From Enterobacter sp. Cy-643 (lineage in GTDB: Bacteria; Pseudomonadota; Gammaproteobacteria; Enterobacterales; Enterobacteriaceae), in contig NZ_VWWV01000001.1 of the NCBI RefSeq assembly GCF_011752815.1, positions 620,001 to 684,000 on the forward strand: 64,000 nt of DNA, in the 5' to 3' direction. The notes beneath the pieces are model-generated. The model made no database searches. It had not been told where the DNA came from and saw only the letters and a program-made list of their open reading frames with translations. Made by a program: the position numbers and the translations under genes. Each line of letters begins with the position of its first letter. Within the stretch, counting starts at the first letter, position 1. Shown piece after piece: positions 41,728-51,677 of the stretch.

Positions 41728-42969
41728 TTGTCTAGAATTACAATATATCATCCGAGCAAATATCTTGGTGGTACAGAAATTCTTTTTTCAAGAGTCATCG
41801 AACTGCTTGTGGCAAGAGGGTATCAAGAGATCAATGTTATTGATTTTGAAGATGGTATTCTTTCAACTAAGCTCAGAAATGATCGTGTTTGCTATCATGA
41901 TATTACGCATTTTGATGGAAAACATGTATTGGAAGGCGCGACGCTGATAGCAAGTGCCCGAAACATAGCCAGAGTGCTCCTGGATTGTAAGGCTCATAGC
42001 ATAGTAGAAATTAAACCTTTTTTCTGGCTGTTACACCCGTCAGAACTGTATTCTGGCTATTGTATTGGCAGCACGGCGTTGAAAAGAAAGGGATATCAAT
42101 GTCTTCGAACATACATTCGCATATTGCCGGCTTTTAAAACATATAAAAAAATAATTCAACAGCTGGATAATAATCAAAATTTATGGATTATGGATGGAGC
42201 CTGTAAAAAAGAAAGTGAGTGGGCGTTTAATTATCAATTCCGTAAAAATATTGTGCTGCCGCTTATCACAAACCTTGAATATCAACCCCTTGATGCAGTC
42301 CCTCCAGGCGGAAGAAAGTTTCTGGTACTTAGCCGCCTTGATGATTTTAAAACGCACGGCATTTTAAAATTTATTGAAGATGTTATCGAGTATAACCGTG
42401 TAATAAGCGGCGAGAAAATAACTGTCAGTATTGCTGGTGATGGGCCGGCACGAAAAATGATGGAAGATAAATTTTTCGGAAGACAGGATATTAAGGTTGA
42501 GTTCTTGGGTTATGTCAATAATTCAGACTTATCGCAACTTTTTTGTGATGGTCATTTTTCAATGCTCTTTGCCATGGGAACGTCGGCGCTGGAGGGCATC
42601 TCCCGTGGGATACCTACAGTCTTGCTGCCATGCACGGACAAAGCTATTGAAAAACGCAATGACGTCTATAAATTTTTACATCTCAGCGATGAATTTACTT
42701 TAGGCGAATACATCAACACCCCATTTGAAAGTGACGGATACCTCACCTTCGAGCAAATTGTTCTGATTTATTATAAAAATGAATTGGATTTAGTAAGTCA
42801 AAGCTCTGTTTATTTCCAGCGTAGTTTTGGGAAAGCGATTACGCAGGACAATTTGTTGAACGTAGTGTTAAATTCCAATTCTGTGCTTGTTTCTGAATTA
42901 AAAACTTCAAAAATTTTCTCTGCCTACACTAAATTTATTTCTGGTAAGAGGCTGCGCTCAGGGGTTTAA
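41728..42969 (+). CDS. O-antigen glycosyltransferase, GT-B fold
   Basis: Not a protein I recognise by name. The opening YHPSKYLGGTEILFSR has the acceptor-side glycine pair. The donor half shows FLVLSRLDDFKTHG, SIAGDGPARKM, VEFLGYVNNSDL and GTSALEGISRGIPTVLLP, in the order expected for GT4-like enzymes. 413 residues. The start is TTG 41728 with AGGGG at 41717-41721; the ATG at 41724 is out of frame. AT-rich like its neighbours. It should add one sugar of the O-unit; donor unknown. Confidence 0.75.
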   Translation: MSRITIYHPSKYLGGTEILFSRVIELLVARGYQEINVIDFEDGILSTKLRNDRVCYHDITHFDGKHVLEGATLIASARNIARVLLDCKAHSIVEIKPFFWLLHPSELYSGYCIGSTALKRKGYQCLRTYIRILPAFKTYKKIIQQLDNNQNLWIMDGACKKESEWAFNYQFRKNIVLPLITNLEYQPLDAVPPGGRKFLVLSRLDDFKTHGILKFIEDVIEYNRVISGEKITVSIAGDGPARKMMEDKFFGRQDIKVEFLGYVNNSDLSQLFCDGHFSMLFAMGTSALEGISRGIPTVLLPCTDKAIEKRNDVYKFLHLSDEFTLGEYINTPFESDGYLTFEQIVLIYYKNELDLVSQSSVYFQRSFGKAITQDNLLNVVLNSNSVLVSELKTSKIFSAYTKFISGKRLRSGV

Positions 42970-42985
42970 TAGTGGAATTATTAAA

Positions 42986-44323
42986 ATGCCAATAGCTGTG
43001 CATCTGATTGAACTTGCCTATGTTTTAATGGCTGCCATATTTGCTATTATTTATTGCAGAAAAGGTTTTCCGTTTTGGGAATGTTTGTTTCTCATTCTAA
43101 TAATATGTTCACCTTATTCGATATCAATAATTCCATTCCGGCAGGATACCTATGAGTCTTATGGCTTGTACAACAATAGTGGGATACTTAATTTTCTAAA
43201 TTTCTATAAGATTTTAGGCTTCTCAGTATTGGATCTTTTGGCACTCTTTCTTGTCGCAAAAAATTTAAACGCCGCATTGAAAATACCGCCTTTTTTTAAG
43301 AAGTTTTACCTCGGCATCGTAGTGGTATCCATAATATCATATACGATATCATCATTTTTTATGTGGTCTCCAGAATTGGACAGCGTCGCCCGGGCGCTGT
43401 CGATACTGAAGTCCATTGTTTATATCGTCGCGATCTACTGTGTGATAGATAAAGCTTGCCAAAGTATTGGATTGAATGCTTTTTTGAGAATGCTGGCAAA
43501 CATTATCTTTGTCTATTGTATCGTGAATGCAGTTCTTCTTAACTTCTTGCCGGGTTGGTATACGTGGGTCAAATATTCATTTAATTATCTTTTTCTTGAT
43601 CAAACCGACCAGTTTATTGTCTTCCTGTACTGCGTAATTGCTCTGTGGGGCCCCCTTAGCCATCAGCATAGATATAAAATTTATGCGCTGATACTGGTCA
43701 CTATGCTGACATTAAGCGGTGGCAAGGCAGGAATATATTCCCTGCTTGTGCTTGGTATTGCATGGATATACCAGAAAACTAAAACAAGCGCTGCTAACCT
43801 GGGAGTGCTATTTTTATTTATCATGCTTCTTTCGTGGATCATATCCTACGTAATAGGCATGTATATGTTAGATATTTCGATATACACCCGGTATTTCCAG
43901 GTTTATCAATTGTTTCTTAATTATGAAGATAATTTGTTGTTGCTTTTCTTTGGTATTGGTCCATCAAAAGCCTATATCTTCTTTGACACCCCGGTGTTTT
44001 TCGACCCTGGGGCATACATTTCAGATGAGTTAAAGTCCGACTATAAATTAGCCTTCCAGATGCCATATCTTTCATGGATTAAAAACTTTGGGCTTCTGGG
44101 TGTTTGCTTTTTATTTGCGGCAATCAATAATGTTGTTAGAATGTCTTGGGTGTTCAAAAATAACAAGCTATTCTCTTCAGCAGCGTTTTATGCATTAGGC
44201 CTTTATTTTGTTTTGGTCGGATTTATGGATTTCCCTTCATTCGGGCTAAAAACAATAATTCCAATTAGTCTTTACATGTACCTGGTCAGATATGGTATAG
44301 CGTATAGCAAAAGGAAGATTTAA
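42986..44323 (+). CDS. wzy: Probable O-antigen polymerase Wzy
   Basis: Polytopic membrane protein of 445 residues with roughly eleven hydrophobic helices. A larger non-helical stretch before the last helices (about 300-360, containing GIGPSKAYIFFDTPVFF) fits the periplasmic loop of Wzy proteins. The short LTLSGGKAGIYSLL segment resembles the conserved core of O-antigen ligase/polymerase families. It is the only polymerase candidate in the cluster. Very AT-rich. Ends TAATG, coupled to the next transferase. Confidence 0.82.
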   Translation: MPIAVHLIELAYVLMAAIFAIIYCRKGFPFWECLFLILIICSPYSISIIPFRQDTYESYGLYNNSGILNFLNFYKILGFSVLDLLALFLVAKNLNAALKIPPFFKKFYLGIVVVSIISYTISSFFMWSPELDSVARALSILKSIVYIVAIYCVIDKACQSIGLNAFLRMLANIIFVYCIVNAVLLNFLPGWYTWVKYSFNYLFLDQTDQFIVFLYCVIALWGPLSHQHRYKIYALILVTMLTLSGGKAGIYSLLVLGIAWIYQKTKTSAANLGVLFLFIMLLSWIISYVIGMYMLDISIYTRYFQVYQLFLNYEDNLLLLFFGIGPSKAYIFFDTPVFFDPGAYISDELKSDYKLAFQMPYLSWIKNFGLLGVCFLFAAINNVVRMSWVFKNNKLFSSAAFYALGLYFVLVGFMDFPSFGLKTIIPISLYMYLVRYGIAYSKRKI

Positions 44324-45357
44324 TGATTATTATTGATGGAATTATCTTTTCACTACAAAAATCAGGTGGGATATCGGTATATTTTGATGAACTGATACGT
44401 CGTCTGAATAAACACGATGAAAAAATTTTACACTTACTGTATGAAAATCAAAATAGTTACACTAAAAATATCAGTGTTAATAGTAAAGTAAGATTACACA
44501 TCGAGCTAGAGAGATTTAGACGAGTAAAGGTTGCGGGAGGCAAGGATGACATTTTCCATTCCAGCTATTATCGGTTGCCTGATAAGAAATTCGACGGCAA
44601 GGTGATTACTACCGTTCATGATTTCACCGAGGATATTTATCCTCGGGGCATTAATTCAAAGATTCTTAATGCGCAGAAAAAATCTGCTATTTTGAATAGC
44701 GATGGCATAATTTGCATATCTGAAAATACTAAAAAAGATATGCATAAATTCATTCCAGAATCCAAAAACATTCCGACACGCGTTATCTATAACGGCGTAG
44801 GGGACTTTTCAGTGAAAAACACTGATGGCAAATATGATTCATATGTCATATTTGTGGGTGCCCGCGGAGGATATAAAAACTTCGATATGTGTGTTTCTGC
44901 ACTCCAGGATCTACAGGATGTGCGGTTGGTCGTCGTTGGTGGCGGGAAGTTTACCGATGATGAACTGAAGCTCTTAGATAGCAAAATTGCGGGACGATAC
45001 GCCCACGCTGGATTTATTTCTGAGCAAGAGCTTGAGAGTCTGTATCAAAATGCCCTGGCACTTGTCTACCCATCGTACTACGAGGGATTTGGTATTCCAG
45101 TGATTGAGGCAATGAAATCTGGTTGTCCCGTGATTGCATCAAAATCATCGTCAATCGTGGAAATTTCCGCCAATGCGGCAATATTATTTGAAAATATTAC
45201 TGCGGAAAAAATAAAACAAGGGATTGTTGAATTTAAAAACCATGATTTTAGGATGGAAAAAATATTATCAGGTATTGATAATGCCGGGAATTACTCCTGG
45301 GATAAAATGGCATTAGAAACATTGGAATTTTACAATTGCATAAGAGGCAAAAAATGA
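44323..45357 (+). CDS. O-antigen glycosyltransferase, GT4
   Basis: GT-B enzyme of 344 residues. [13 protein letters not shown] at the N terminus, [13 protein letters not shown] (His of the acceptor site), [19 protein letters not shown] and the EX7E-containing [21 protein letters not shown] (near 245-265) are classical family-4 marks, close to mannosyl- and related transferases of O-antigen clusters. The donor cannot be told from sequence; GDP-mannose or GDP-fucose is plausible given the next genes. Its stop overlaps the gmd start by 4 bp. Confidence 0.85.
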   Translation: MIIIDGIIFSLQKSGGISVYFDELIRRLNKHDEKILHLLYENQNSYTKNISVNSKVRLHIELERFRRVKVAGGKDDIFHSSYYRLPDKKFDGKVITTVHDFTEDIYPRGINSKILNAQKKSAILNSDGIICISENTKKDMHKFIPESKNIPTRVIYNGVGDFSVKNTDGKYDSYVIFVGARGGYKNFDMCVSALQDLQDVRLVVVGGGKFTDDELKLLDSKIAGRYAHAGFISEQELESLYQNALALVYPSYYEGFGIPVIEAMKSGCPVIASKSSSIVEISANAAILFENITAEKIKQGIVEFKNHDFRMEKILSGIDNAGNYSWDKMALETLEFYNCIRGKK

Positions 45358-46472
45358 AGGTTGCATTGATTACTGGTATCACTGGGCAGGATGGTTCTTA
45401 CCTGGCGGAGTTCCTGCTGGAAAAAGGCTATGAAGTTCATGGTATTAAACGCCGCGCTTCTTCCTTCAACACCGAGCGCGTGGATCATATCTACCAGGAT
45501 CCGCATGCCAATAATCCTAAATTCCATTTGCACTACGGTGATCTGACCGACACCTCCAACCTGACCCGCATTCTGTCCGAAGTGCAGCCAGATGAAGTCT
45601 ATAACCTGGGCGCGATGAGCCACGTGGCGGTTTCTTTTGAGTCGCCGGAATACACCGCTGATGTGGATGCGATGGGCACCCTGCGCCTGCTGGAAGCCAT
45701 TCGCTTCCTCGGCCTCGAGAAGAAAACGCGCTTCTATCAGGCTTCGACCTCCGAACTGTATGGCCTGGTGCAGGAAATCCCGCAGAAAGAGACCACGCCT
45801 TTCTACCCGCGCTCTCCGTACGCAGTCGCCAAACTTTATGCTTACTGGATCACCGTCAACTACCGTGAATCCTACGGCATGTATGCCTGTAACGGCATTC
45901 TGTTCAACCACGAATCCCCACGCCGCGGTGAGACTTTCGTCACCCGTAAAATCACCCGCGCTATCGCCAACATTGCTCAGGGCCTGGAAAAGTGCCTGTA
46001 CCTCGGCAATATGGACTCCCTGCGCGACTGGGGTCACGCCAAAGACTACGTCAGAATGCAGTGGATGATGCTGCAGCAGGAACAACCGGAAGACTTCGTG
46101 ATTGCCACCGGGAAACAAATTTCCGTGCGTGAATTTGTTCGTATGTCAGCGCTGGAAGCCGGTATTGAGCTCCAGTTTAGTGGTGAAGGCGTGGATGAAA
46201 TTGCCACCGTGGTCAATGTGTCCGGGGATAATGCTCATGCCGTGCAGGTTGGTGATGTGATTGTGCGTGTCGACCCTCGCTATTTCCGCCCGGCAGAAGT
46301 GGAAACGCTGCTTGGCGACCCTGCCAAAGCGAAAGAAAAACTGGGCTGGGTTCCAGAAATTACCGTGGAAGAGATGTGCCAGGAGATGGTTAAAAGTGAC
46401 CTTCAGAAGGCGAAGCAGCATGCCCTCTTAAAGGCTAATGGATTTGATGTTTCCATTTCACTGGAGAACTAA
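45354..46472 (+). CDS. gmd: GDP-mannose 4,6-dehydratase (O-antigen copy)
   Basis: Second Gmd, same reaction as the copy at 21273, feeding GDP-L-fucose to the O-unit. 372 residues from ATG 45354 (MKVALITGI), which overlaps the preceding stop; an upstream frame from 45336 is unsupported. From about 45380 to 46110 the DNA is GC-rich and nearly identical to the first copy (45813-45928 perfectly so), then it switches to a diverged, more AT-rich C-terminal third (from about [15 protein letters not shown]). The gene is therefore a recombinant. Confidence 0.97.
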   Translation: MKVALITGITGQDGSYLAEFLLEKGYEVHGIKRRASSFNTERVDHIYQDPHANNPKFHLHYGDLTDTSNLTRILSEVQPDEVYNLGAMSHVAVSFESPEYTADVDAMGTLRLLEAIRFLGLEKKTRFYQASTSELYGLVQEIPQKETTPFYPRSPYAVAKLYAYWITVNYRESYGMYACNGILFNHESPRRGETFVTRKITRAIANIAQGLEKCLYLGNMDSLRDWGHAKDYVRMQWMMLQQEQPEDFVIATGKQISVREFVRMSALEAGIELQFSGEGVDEIATVVNVSGDNAHAVQVGDVIVRVDPRYFRPAEVETLLGDPAKAKEKLGWVPEITVEEMCQEMVKSDLQKAKQHALLKANGFDVSISLEN

Positions 46473-46475
46473 ATC

Positions 46476-47438
46476 ATGGCGAAAAGAATATTTGTCGCCG
46501 GGCATAACGGCATGGTGGGGTCTGCCCTGGTAAGAAAGCTAAGCCAGGAAAAAGACGTTGAAATTGTTACCAAAAGCCGTGATGAGCTCGATCTTCTTTC
46601 ACAGCATGCGGTGAATGATTTTTTTGAAAATGAGAGCATCGATCAGGTTTATCTGGCGGCGGCTAAGGTTGGCGGTATTCATGCTAACAACACTTTCCCC
46701 GCAGATTTCATCTATCAGAACCTCATGATTGAAAGTAATATTATTCATGCGGCCCACTGTAATGATGTTAACAACCTGCTGTTTTTAGGTTCTAGCTGCA
46801 TTTATCCCCGTGAAGTGCCTCAGCCAATGCGTGAAGATGCGCTGTTAACTGGGGTTCTGGAAAGTACGAACGAACCTTATGCGATTGCAAAAATTGCGGG
46901 CATAAAACTGTGTGAATCTTACAACCGCCAGTATGGGCGAGATTACCGCAGCGTGATGCCAACCAATCTTTATGGCTATAACGATAATTTTCATGCGGAA
47001 AACTCGCATGTTATTCCCGCTCTGATTAGACGTTTCCATACGGCTCAGGCTGAAAATGCGGAAACTGTTACCGTATGGGGAAGCGGTAATCCTAAACGTG
47101 AATTCTTGTTTGTGGATGATATGGCATCAGCTTCAATTCACGTGATGAATTTATCGGCGGAGACTTATACTAAAAACACTCTGCCTATGCTGTCGCATAT
47201 TAACGTCGGGACAGGCGTTGATTGTACGATTCGCGAACTGGCGGAAACCATAGCTGAGGTTGTTGGTTTTAAAGGTGACATTATTTTTGATGCCAGCAAA
47301 CCCGACGGCACTCCACGTAAACTGATGGATGTTGAGCGTCTTGCTAATATGGGATGGAAATGGTCAACCTCGCTGCGGGATGGCCTGGAGTTGACCTACA
47401 GTTGGTTCCTTAAACATCAAGATACTTTCCGAAAATAG
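46476..47438 (+). CDS. fcl: GDP-L-fucose synthase (O-antigen copy)
   Basis: Second Fcl, 320 residues, with [19 protein letters not shown] and [10 protein letters not shown] segments intact. Unlike gmd and manB it is clearly diverged from the colanic acid copy at both DNA and protein level, and it is more AT-rich, so it came with the O-antigen cluster. It lies 3 bp after gmd. Confidence 0.96.
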   Translation: MAKRIFVAGHNGMVGSALVRKLSQEKDVEIVTKSRDELDLLSQHAVNDFFENESIDQVYLAAAKVGGIHANNTFPADFIYQNLMIESNIIHAAHCNDVNNLLFLGSSCIYPREVPQPMREDALLTGVLESTNEPYAIAKIAGIKLCESYNRQYGRDYRSVMPTNLYGYNDNFHAENSHVIPALIRRFHTAQAENAETVTVWGSGNPKREFLFVDDMASASIHVMNLSAETYTKNTLPMLSHINVGTGVDCTIRELAETIAEVVGFKGDIIFDASKPDGTPRKLMDVERLANMGWKWSTSLRDGLELTYSWFLKHQDTFRK

Positions 47439-47447
47439 GTATTTCCT

Positions 47448-47894
47448 ATGTTAGATTTTGCGCAATTCCGGGCCGTGGTAGAACATACGCCACTCATATC
47501 GATAGACTTAATTGTTTATAATTCTGATGGTGAGGTTTTACTGGGGAAAAGAAATAATGCTCCTGCAAAGGATTATTATTTTGTTCCTGGTGGTAGAATC
47601 TATAAGAATGAAAAAATAGCAGATGCCTTCCATCGCGTCTGTTTATCTGAAATCGGTATGGATATTGATTTATCCGAAGCAAAGTTTTTCGGTGTGTTTG
47701 AGCACTTTTATTCAGATTCCTTTGTTAGCGAAGATGTTAATACTCACTATGTAGTACTTGCCTATGAGCTGCATCTGAATCTGAATTTAAGCGATTTACC
47801 TTTCTCGCAGCATGAAGAATACATCTTTTTAGATGTGCAATCAGCACGGCATAATGAGAAAGTACACGCTTACACCCAGCAATATTTTAACTAG
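47448..47894 (+). CDS. gmm: GDP-mannose mannosyl hydrolase (O-antigen copy)
   Basis: Second Nudix-type GDPMH, 148 residues. It keeps [10 protein letters not shown], the variant Nudix segment GGRIYKNEKIADAFHRVCLS and VNTHYVVLAYEL. AT-rich and diverged from the copy at 23365. It shares the fcl-gmm-manC order with the colanic acid operon, so the module moved as a unit at some point. Confidence 0.93.
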   Translation: MLDFAQFRAVVEHTPLISIDLIVYNSDGEVLLGKRNNAPAKDYYFVPGGRIYKNEKIADAFHRVCLSEIGMDIDLSEAKFFGVFEHFYSDSFVSEDVNTHYVVLAYELHLNLNLSDLPFSQHEEYIFLDVQSARHNEKVHAYTQQYFN

Positions 47895-47903
47895 AAGGTT
47901 AAG

Positions 47904-49319
47904 ATGTCAAACATTATTCTTCCTGTAGTGATGGCCGGTGGGACAGGCAGTCGGCTATGGCCACTTTCAAGAACATTGTACCCGAAGCAATTTCTTTCGT
48001 TGACCTCAGATTTTTCTATGCTCCAGGAGACCATTACTCGTCTCGAAGGATTAGAGCATCGGGATCCGCTGATCATTTGTAATGAGGAACATCGATTTAT
48101 AGTTGCAGAACAGCTTCGGCAAATTCATATGCAGCATAGCGGAATTATACTGGAGCCTGTGGGTAAAAATACTGCGCCTGCTATTGCGCTCGCTGCTCTC
48201 CATGCGGTGCAGCATCAGGATGACCCTATCTTGCTTGTTCTTGCGGCCGATCACGCGATACAGAATAATGAGGCATTTCTTTCTGTCGTTGAGAGCGCTG
48301 TTGATATGGCAGCGTGCGGTAAGCTTGTGACGTTCGGTATTGTTCCCAATAAGCCTGAAACAGGGTATGGATATATTAAGCAGGGTGCTGCTGTGTCTGA
48401 TTCTGCTTTTGAGGTCGCACAGTTTGTTGAGAAGCCCGATTTAGAAACTGCACAACAATATTTGGATCAGGGAACCTATTATTGGAATAGTGGGATGTTC
48501 TTGTTCCGGGCATCGCGTTACTTGGAAGAATTAAAATTATATCGTCCGGATATTCTTGAAGCCTGTGAAAAAGCATTATCCGGGGCTTCATTAGATCTCG
48601 ATTTCACTCGTCTTGAAAGCGAGTCCTTCCTTCAGTGTGCGGATGAATCCATCGACTATGCCGTGATGGAACACACCGCAGATGCGGTTGTTGTGCCGCT
48701 CGATGCCGAGTGGAACGACGTGGGCTCATGGTCTGCGTTGTGGGAAATGACCCACAAGGATGAGAGTGGCAACGCTATACGTGGCGATGTGATGACCGAG
48801 GACTCTTCCGATAGCTATTTGTATTCTCAGCATCGCTTGATAGGGGCTGTCGGGGTCAAAGATTTAGTGGTTGTTGAAACAAAAGATGCCGTCCTTGTCG
48901 CGCACAAAGACCGTGTGCAGCAGGTAAAAGGGATTGTCGACAAGCTAAAAAAACAAAGTCGACCTGAGTATCTGCAACATCGTGAAATATTCCGTCCGTG
49001 GGGAAGTCACGACACGATTGCAGAGGGAGCACGTTACCAGGTTAAACATGTCATTGTCATGCCTGGACAAATCACGGCGAAACAAGTTCATTTCCACCGC
49101 ACCGAGCACTGGGTTGTCGTCAGCGGCACGGCAAGAGTGCATATGGGGGATGAAACGCGGCTTGTCGCCGAAAATGAATCAATTTATATTCCCGTTGGTA
49201 CTGCTCATTCAATTGAGAATCCGGGTAAAATCCCGCTGGAAATCATTGAAGTACGCTCAGGCGCGTATTTAGGCGAAGATGATGTGGTGAGAATGTCAAC
49301 TAATGGTGCAGGGTATTAA
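47904..49319 (+). CDS. manC: Mannose-1-phosphate guanylyltransferase / mannose-6-phosphate isomerase ManC (O-antigen copy)
   Basis: Second ManC, 471 residues, with [29 protein letters not shown] and the C-terminal cupin ([13 protein letters not shown]). Diverged from the copy at 25065 throughout, so no conversion is visible here. It supplies GDP-mannose for the O-unit and for Gmd. Confidence 0.96.
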   Translation: MSNIILPVVMAGGTGSRLWPLSRTLYPKQFLSLTSDFSMLQETITRLEGLEHRDPLIICNEEHRFIVAEQLRQIHMQHSGIILEPVGKNTAPAIALAALHAVQHQDDPILLVLAADHAIQNNEAFLSVVESAVDMAACGKLVTFGIVPNKPETGYGYIKQGAAVSDSAFEVAQFVEKPDLETAQQYLDQGTYYWNSGMFLFRASRYLEELKLYRPDILEACEKALSGASLDLDFTRLESESFLQCADESIDYAVMEHTADAVVVPLDAEWNDVGSWSALWEMTHKDESGNAIRGDVMTEDSSDSYLYSQHRLIGAVGVKDLVVVETKDAVLVAHKDRVQQVKGIVDKLKKQSRPEYLQHREIFRPWGSHDTIAEGARYQVKHVIVMPGQITAKQVHFHRTEHWVVVSGTARVHMGDETRLVAENESIYIPVGTAHSIENPGKIPLEIIEVRSGAYLGEDDVVRMSTNGAGY

Positions 49320-49382
49320 ATAGCTATTTTTGCACCCTCTTAAAACTCTCAGATATCTCGTTGTCTAAAATCGGAAATTAAA

Positions 49383-50129
49383 ATGAAAGTAAGTATTATC
49401 ACCGCAACATACAATAGCGAAAAAACAATACGTGATACGCTAGAGTCCGTTGAGGCGCAGACCTATAAAGATATAGAGTATATAATCGTTGATGGTGGCT
49501 CCACAGACCAAACTTTAACGTTGGTTGATAGCGTTTCGACCAGAGTTAGCAAGTGCATATCAGAAAAAGACAAGGGTATCTATGATGCCTTAAATAAAGG
49601 CGTGCAGCTGGCATCTGGTGATATCGTTGGATTCATTCATTCGGATGATATACTGGCGCGCCCTGATATTATTGCATCGATTGTTGCTGAATTTGAACGC
49701 GCTGATGCTGACGTTGTTTACGGCGATCTGGTCTTTATCGATAGAGAGCGAACCGATAAAGTAAAAAGATACTGGGCCAGTGGTACATTTAAAAAATTCA
49801 AAATTGCGTTAGGTTGGGTGCCGCCTCATCCCTCATTTTATATGAAAAGATCCCTTTATATTGAAGATGGGGTTTTTGATATATCATTCAAAATCGCGGC
49901 AGACTACGATCAAATGCTTCGAATTTTAAAACGTGATGATGTCAAAATATCCTATCTTCCCGAGGTCATTGTAAAAATGAGACTTGGGGGCGAAAGCACT
50001 AAAATTGATAATACAGTTCTGAGCACTAAGGAAATCGCCCGGGTTATGGGGATGCATAATATAAACTGGAGAGTTGCAATGGTTTACCGCAAACTTTCTA
50101 AATTTATGCAGCTTTTTTCTAAGTCGTAA
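49383..50129 (+). CDS. O-antigen glycosyltransferase, GT2 (WcaE-like)
   Basis: GT-A transferase of 248 residues: IITATYNSEKTIRDTLESVE, VDGGSTDQTL, SEKDKGIYDALNKGVQLASG and FIHSDDI (DXD position). The SEKDxGIYDAxNKG signature is shared with WcaE of the colanic acid operon and with other short GT2 enzymes. It sits between manC and manB, an insertion relative to the colanic acid order, with 63 bp before it and 34 bp after. AT-rich. Donor unknown. Confidence 0.85.
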   Translation: MKVSIITATYNSEKTIRDTLESVEAQTYKDIEYIIVDGGSTDQTLTLVDSVSTRVSKCISEKDKGIYDALNKGVQLASGDIVGFIHSDDILARPDIIASIVAEFERADADVVYGDLVFIDRERTDKVKRYWASGTFKKFKIALGWVPPHPSFYMKRSLYIEDGVFDISFKIAADYDQMLRILKRDDVKISYLPEVIVKMRLGGESTKIDNTVLSTKEIARVMGMHNINWRVAMVYRKLSKFMQLFSKS

Positions 50130-50163
50130 TCATTAACTAAAGATCGGTTCAAGAAAAGTTTCT

Positions 50164-51537
50164 ATGAATAAATTGACCTGTTTTAAAGCCTACGACATCC
50201 GCGGCCGCCTGGGCGACGAGCTGAACGAAGACATCGCCTGGCGCATTGGCCGCGCCTACGGTGAGTACCTGAAGCCAAACACTATCGTGCTGGGCGGCGA
50301 CGTGCGTCTGACCAGCGAATCGCTGAAGCAGGCGCTGGCGCGCGGCCTGCAGGATGCGGGCGTGGATGTGCTGGATATCGGCCTGTCCGGTACCGAAGAG
50401 ATTTACTTTGCCACCTGGCATCTGGACGTGGACGGCGGCATCGAAGTGACCGCCAGCCACAACCCGATGGACTACAACGGCATGAAGCTGGTGCGCCAGG
50501 GGGCACGCCCTATCAGCGGTGACACCGGCCTGCGGGACGTGCAGCGCCTGGCGGAAGCCAACGATTTCCCGCCGGTGAATGAGGCGACGCGCGGCAGCTA
50601 CCGGAAAGTGTCGGTGCTGGAAGCGTATCTCGACCATCTGTTCTCCTACATCAACGTCAGCCACATCAAGCCGCTGAAGCTGGTGGTGAACTCCGGCAAC
50701 GGGGCGGCGGGCCCGATTGTGGACGCCATAGAAGCCCGCTTTAAGGCGCTCAACGTGCCGCTGACGTTCGTGAAGGTGCACAACACGCCGGACGGCAACT
50801 TCCCGAACGGTATCCCTAACCCGCTGCTGCCGGAGTGCCGCGCCGATACGCGCGACGCGGTGATTGCGCACGGGGCGGATATGGGCATCGCGTTTGACGG
50901 GGACTTTGACCGCTGCTTCCTGTTCGACGAGAAAGGGCAGTTTATCGAGGGTTACTACATCGTGGGTCTTCTGGCGGCGGCGTTTCTTGAGAAACAGCCT
51001 GGGGCAAAAATCATTCACGACCCGCGGCTGTCCTGGAACACGGTTGATATCGTCGAGCGTGCGGGTGGCCAGCCGGTGATGTCGAAAACCGGGCATGCGT
51101 TTATCAAAGAGCGGATGCGCGAAGAGGATGCGATTTACGGTGGGGAGATGAGCGCCCATCACTATTTCCGCGACTTTGCCTACTGCGACAGCGGGATGAT
51201 CCCGTGGCTGCTGGTGACGGAGCTGCTGTGCCTGAAGGGTAAAACGCTGGGCGAGCTGGTAGCGGACCGGATGGCAGCGTGGCCGGCCAGCGGTGAAATC
51301 AACAGCAAGCTGGAGGCGCCGGCGGAGGCGATTGAACGTGTACGCGCGCATTTCGGCCCGCATGCAGCAGAGACAGACCACACGGACGGCATCAGCATGT
51401 CGTTTGGCGACTGGCGATTCAACCTGCGGAGTTCTAACACCGAGCCGGTGGTGCGTCTGAACGTGGAGTCGCGCGGGGATGAAGCGCTGATGCAGCAAAA
51501 AACTGCTGAAGTTTTAGACTTATTGCGGCAGAAGTGA
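50164..51537 (+). CDS. manB: Phosphomannomutase ManB (O-antigen copy)
   Basis: Second ManB, 457 residues, same active-site motifs as the copy at 26581. Its GC-rich body contrasts with the AT-rich genes before it. An 833-bp core (50428-51260) has no difference from the first copy, while the outer parts differ (MNKLTC against MQQLTC at the start; [14 protein letters not shown] against [13 protein letters not shown] at the end). Last gene of the O-antigen cluster, 140 bp before gnd. Confidence 0.97.
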   Translation: MNKLTCFKAYDIRGRLGDELNEDIAWRIGRAYGEYLKPNTIVLGGDVRLTSESLKQALARGLQDAGVDVLDIGLSGTEEIYFATWHLDVDGGIEVTASHNPMDYNGMKLVRQGARPISGDTGLRDVQRLAEANDFPPVNEATRGSYRKVSVLEAYLDHLFSYINVSHIKPLKLVVNSGNGAAGPIVDAIEARFKALNVPLTFVKVHNTPDGNFPNGIPNPLLPECRADTRDAVIAHGADMGIAFDGDFDRCFLFDEKGQFIEGYYIVGLLAAAFLEKQPGAKIIHDPRLSWNTVDIVERAGGQPVMSKTGHAFIKERMREEDAIYGGEMSAHHYFRDFAYCDSGMIPWLLVTELLCLKGKTLGELVADRMAAWPASGEINSKLEAPAEAIERVRAHFGPHAAETDHTDGISMSFGDWRFNLRSSNTEPVVRLNVESRGDEALMQQKTAEVLDLLRQK

Positions 51538-51576
51538 TCTCTTAGCTTTCTAACTCTGTGCTCTTTAGAATGTGAG

Positions 51577-51652
51577 TTGCATCAAACTCTACCCAGAGTC
51601 CATAAGGTGAGTTAACATCAAAGCCACATTTCAAGCCGCGCCCCCGGCGCGG
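51577..51652 (+). promoter_or_regulatory. Candidate gnd promoter and leader hairpin
   Basis: TTGCAT (51577-51582) and CATAAG (51601-51606), 18 bp apart, make a weak sigma70 candidate. The hairpin ccgcgcc-ccc-ggcgcgg at 51636-51652 lies just before the gnd ribosome site. E. coli gnd is known for leader-mRNA growth-rate control, but the mechanism here is not shown. Confidence 0.35.
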
Positions 51653-51677
51653 TGAGCACACCTGACAGGAGTATGTA

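Noticed and set aside
45336-45353. Upstream start for the second gmd (MHKRQK)
   Set aside because: It uses a TTG inside the previous gene; ATG 45354 matches the family N terminus and overlaps the stop as coupled genes do.
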